NCBI GenBank assembly: GCA_003481005.1
Contig: QUKC01000011.1
Span: 62,001 to 126,000, forward strand
Source: Firmicutes bacterium TM09-10
Lineage (GTDB): Bacteria; Bacillota; Clostridia; Lachnospirales; Lachnospiraceae
DNA: 64,000 nucleotides
Reading direction: 5' to 3'
Shown one piece after another: positions 62,395-64,000 of the stretch; within the stretch, counting starts at the first letter, position 1; each line of letters starts with the position of its first letter. The position numbers and the translations under genes are program-made. Below the pieces are notes generated by a model. It was not told the origin of the DNA, searched no databases, and was given only the letters and a program-made list of their open reading frames with translations.

Positions 62395-62583
62395 GTGCTG
62401 ACCGGGCGAAAGCTTTACAAAAAACGGGACTTCTGGTATGCTGTCAAATATGGTTTCGGACTGGAATGTGCGCGCCGGATGCGCCGCAGATTGGTAAAAT
62501 ATGCCGCTGCTGATCGACCGGGACGCGCTGCAGTGCAGGCAGGAAGCAAACAGACAGAAAGGAAATTGACATGGACATTTTAA
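62395..62583 (+). CDS. Possible small basic protein (62 residues), doubtful
   Basis: An open frame starting with GTG between the SGNH gene and tex, rich in Arg and Lys (KLYKKRDFWYAVKYGFGLECARRMRRR). It overlaps the tex start by 13 bases. No recognisable family and only a weak GAGG upstream. It may be no gene at all. Confidence 0.25.
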   Translation: MLTGRKLYKKRDFWYAVKYGFGLECARRMRRRLVKYAAADRPGRAAVQAGSKQTERKLTWTF

Positions 62584-64000
62584 ATAAGCTCAGAGAGGAA
62601 CTTCAGGTAGAGCGCTGGCAGGTAGAAGCTGCGGTCAAGCTGATTGACGAGGGCAACACGATTCCCTTTATTTCCAGATACCGTAAGGAAGCGACCGGTT
62701 CCTTAAATGACGAGGTACTGAGAAATCTGTACGAGCGTCTGAACTATCTGCGCAATCTGGAGGAGAAAAAGACCTCCGTTATGGCGAGCATCGAAGAGCA
62801 GGGCAAGCTGACGGAGGATCTGAAAAATAAAATTCTGGCGGCAGAAACGCTGGTTGTCGTAGAGGATTTATACCGCCCTTACCGTCCGAAGAGAAAGACG
62901 AGAGCGAGTGTTGCAAAGGAAAAGGGGCTGGACGGACTTGCCGATTTGATCCGGGAACAGAAATTTTCCGGTTCTCTGGAAGAAGCGGCAGCTGCTTATG
63001 TGAATCCTGAAAAAGGCGCAGCGGATACAAAGGAAGCGCTGCAGGGCGCACAGGATATCCTTGCGGAAGGAATTTCCGATGAAGCGGATTACCGGATGTA
63101 CATCCGGAAAATCACGATGGACGAGGGCAAGCTCACCAGCACCGCGCGGGATGAAAAGGCGCAGAGTGTTTATGAGATGTACTATCAGTACGAGGAGCCG
63201 CTCAAAAAGGCGGCGGGACACCGTGTGCTGGCATTGAACCGCGGCGAGGCGGAGAAATTCCTGACCGTTAAGGTGGAAGCACCCCGTGACCGTATTTTAC
63301 AGTACCTTGCAAAAAAAGTAATTACCGAAGAAAATCCGGTGACGGAGGCGGTACTGCGCGCCGTGATTGAGGACAGCTATGACCGTCTGATCGCCCCGGC
63401 GATCGAGCGCGATATCCGCAATGAGCTGACAGAAAAAGCCGAAGAGGGTGCAATCAGCGTCTTTGGCAAGAATCTGGAACAGCTTTTGATGCAGCCTCCA
63501 ATCGCCGGACATGTAGTGCTCGGCTGGGATCCGGCGTTTCGTACCGGCTGTAAGCTTGCTGTTGTGGATGCGACCGGAAAGGTGCTGGATACGAAGGTCA
63601 TTTATCCGACTGCACCTCAGAACAAAGTAGAAGAAGCCAAAAAGGAATTAAAGAAGCTGATCGACAAGTACGATATTTCTCTGATCTCTGTGGGAAACGG
63701 CACTGCGAGCCGTGAGTCCGAGCAGGTGATCGTCGATTTGATCAAAGAGCTGAAAAAGCCGGTTCAGTATGTGATCGTCAACGAAGCGGGTGCCTCTGTT
63801 TATTCTGCCAGCAAGCTGGCAACGGAAGAGTTCCCGCAGTTTGACGTGGGACAAAGAAGTGCGGCTTCGATCGCACGCCGTCTGCAGGATCCGCTTTCCG
63901 AGCTGGTAAAGATCGATCCCAAATCCATCGGTGTCGGACAGTATCAGCATGATATGAACCAGAAAAAGCTTGGGGAAGCCCTGGGCGGTGTGGTAGAGGA
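62571..64000 (+). CDS. tex: Tex-family RNA-binding transcription accessory protein (partial, 3' end outside)
   Basis: The first 476 residues of a Tex protein (full length is usually around 710-780). The helical Tex N-terminal domain begins MDILNKLREELQVERWQVEAAVKLI, with the hallmark NTIPFISRYRKEATGSLND and DLYRPYRPKRKTRASVAKEKGL. The YqgF/RNase H-like domain follows (VLGWDPAFRTGCKLAVVDATGKVLDT; VGNGTASRESEQ). The helix-hairpin-helix and S1 RNA-binding domains are expected beyond the window edge. ATG 62571 follows AAAGGAAA. Confidence 0.95.
   Translation, partial: MDILNKLREELQVERWQVEAAVKLIDEGNTIPFISRYRKEATGSLNDEVLRNLYERLNYLRNLEEKKTSVMASIEEQGKLTEDLKNKILAAETLVVVEDLYRPYRPKRKTRASVAKEKGLDGLADLIREQKFSGSLEEAAAAYVNPEKGAADTKEALQGAQDILAEGISDEADYRMYIRKITMDEGKLTSTARDEKAQSVYEMYYQYEEPLKKAAGHRVLALNRGEAEKFLTVKVEAPRDRILQYLAKKVITEENPVTEAVLRAVIEDSYDRLIAPAIERDIRNELTEKAEEGAISVFGKNLEQLLMQPPIAGHVVLGWDPAFRTGCKLAVVDATGKVLDTKVIYPTAPQNKVEEAKKELKKLIDKYDISLISVGNGTASRESEQVIVDLIKELKKPVQYVIVNEAGASVYSASKLATEEFPQFDVGQRSAASIARRLQDPLSELVKIDPKSIGVGQYQHDMNQKKLGEALGGVVE

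Noticed and set aside
1..64000. CRISPR arrays, tRNA or rRNA genes
   Set aside because: No regularly spaced direct repeats and no tRNA or rRNA sequence were noticed on reading. A tRNA covariance scan could not be run.

Overview
The window looks like a chromosomal segment of a strictly anaerobic Firmicute, most likely a gut Lachnospiraceae (inference). Ribosome-binding sites are AGGAGG-type, substrate-binding proteins are Gram-positive lipoproteins, sugar transport and sensing use LplB/YtcP-type permeases with YesM/YesN-type two-component regulators, and base composition looks balanced. No rRNA, tRNA, phage, transposase or CRISPR array was seen.

Layout. 1-8 kb: a DUF362/ferredoxin protein, a serine hydrolase-VOC fusion, then on the minus strand GH31, a small alarmone synthetase and a polar amino-acid ABC transporter. 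8-15 kb: a cold-shock protein, a large EF-G/TetM-like GTPase fused to a YacP/Rae1-type nuclease domain, and a GH38 alpha-mannosidase. 15-25 kb: MATE pump, second RelA/SpoT-domain protein with two unknown proteins, MFS carrier, glycerophosphodiesterase, GreA, an epimerase/reductase, and recQ-yitT on the minus strand. 24.8-48 kb: a glycan-utilisation locus with GH125 alpha-mannosidase, three sulfatases, three paralogous lipoprotein binding proteins, two permeases, a histidine kinase/AraC-type regulator pair, GH3, GH20 and a GH2 beta-mannosidase. 48-55 kb: ABC exporter, small membrane protein, SDR, thioredoxin reductase-like enzyme, SH3-NlpC/P60 hydrolase. 55-64 kb: long-form HPF, a probable GT-C protein, a GT2-GtrA fusion, an MBOAT acyltransferase, an SGNH protein and the start of tex.

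The glycan locus reads as one system. Oligosaccharides are bound by lipoproteins and imported by a two-permease ABC transporter that has no ATPase gene here, so a shared ATPase is likely. They would then be desulfated and trimmed in the cytoplasm, because none of the sulfatases or glycosidases has a signal peptide. The set of alpha-mannosidases (GH38, GH125), beta-mannosidase (GH2) and beta-hexosaminidase (GH20) fits N-glycan-like, possibly sulfated, host glycans. The first binding-protein gene and the permease operon share an almost identical promoter with a palindrome and an upstream box at the same distance, pointing to one activator, plausibly the regulator encoded at 39.0 kb.

Non-coding DNA is rich in structure. 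There are four copies of an intergenic element of up to about 130 bp made of consecutive hairpins, two copies of a 47-bp hairpin whose differences preserve pairing, a 243-bp MITE-like element with terminal inverted repeats and a possible target duplication, a DnaA-box cluster upstream of hpf, and a long structured region upstream of the MBOAT gene.
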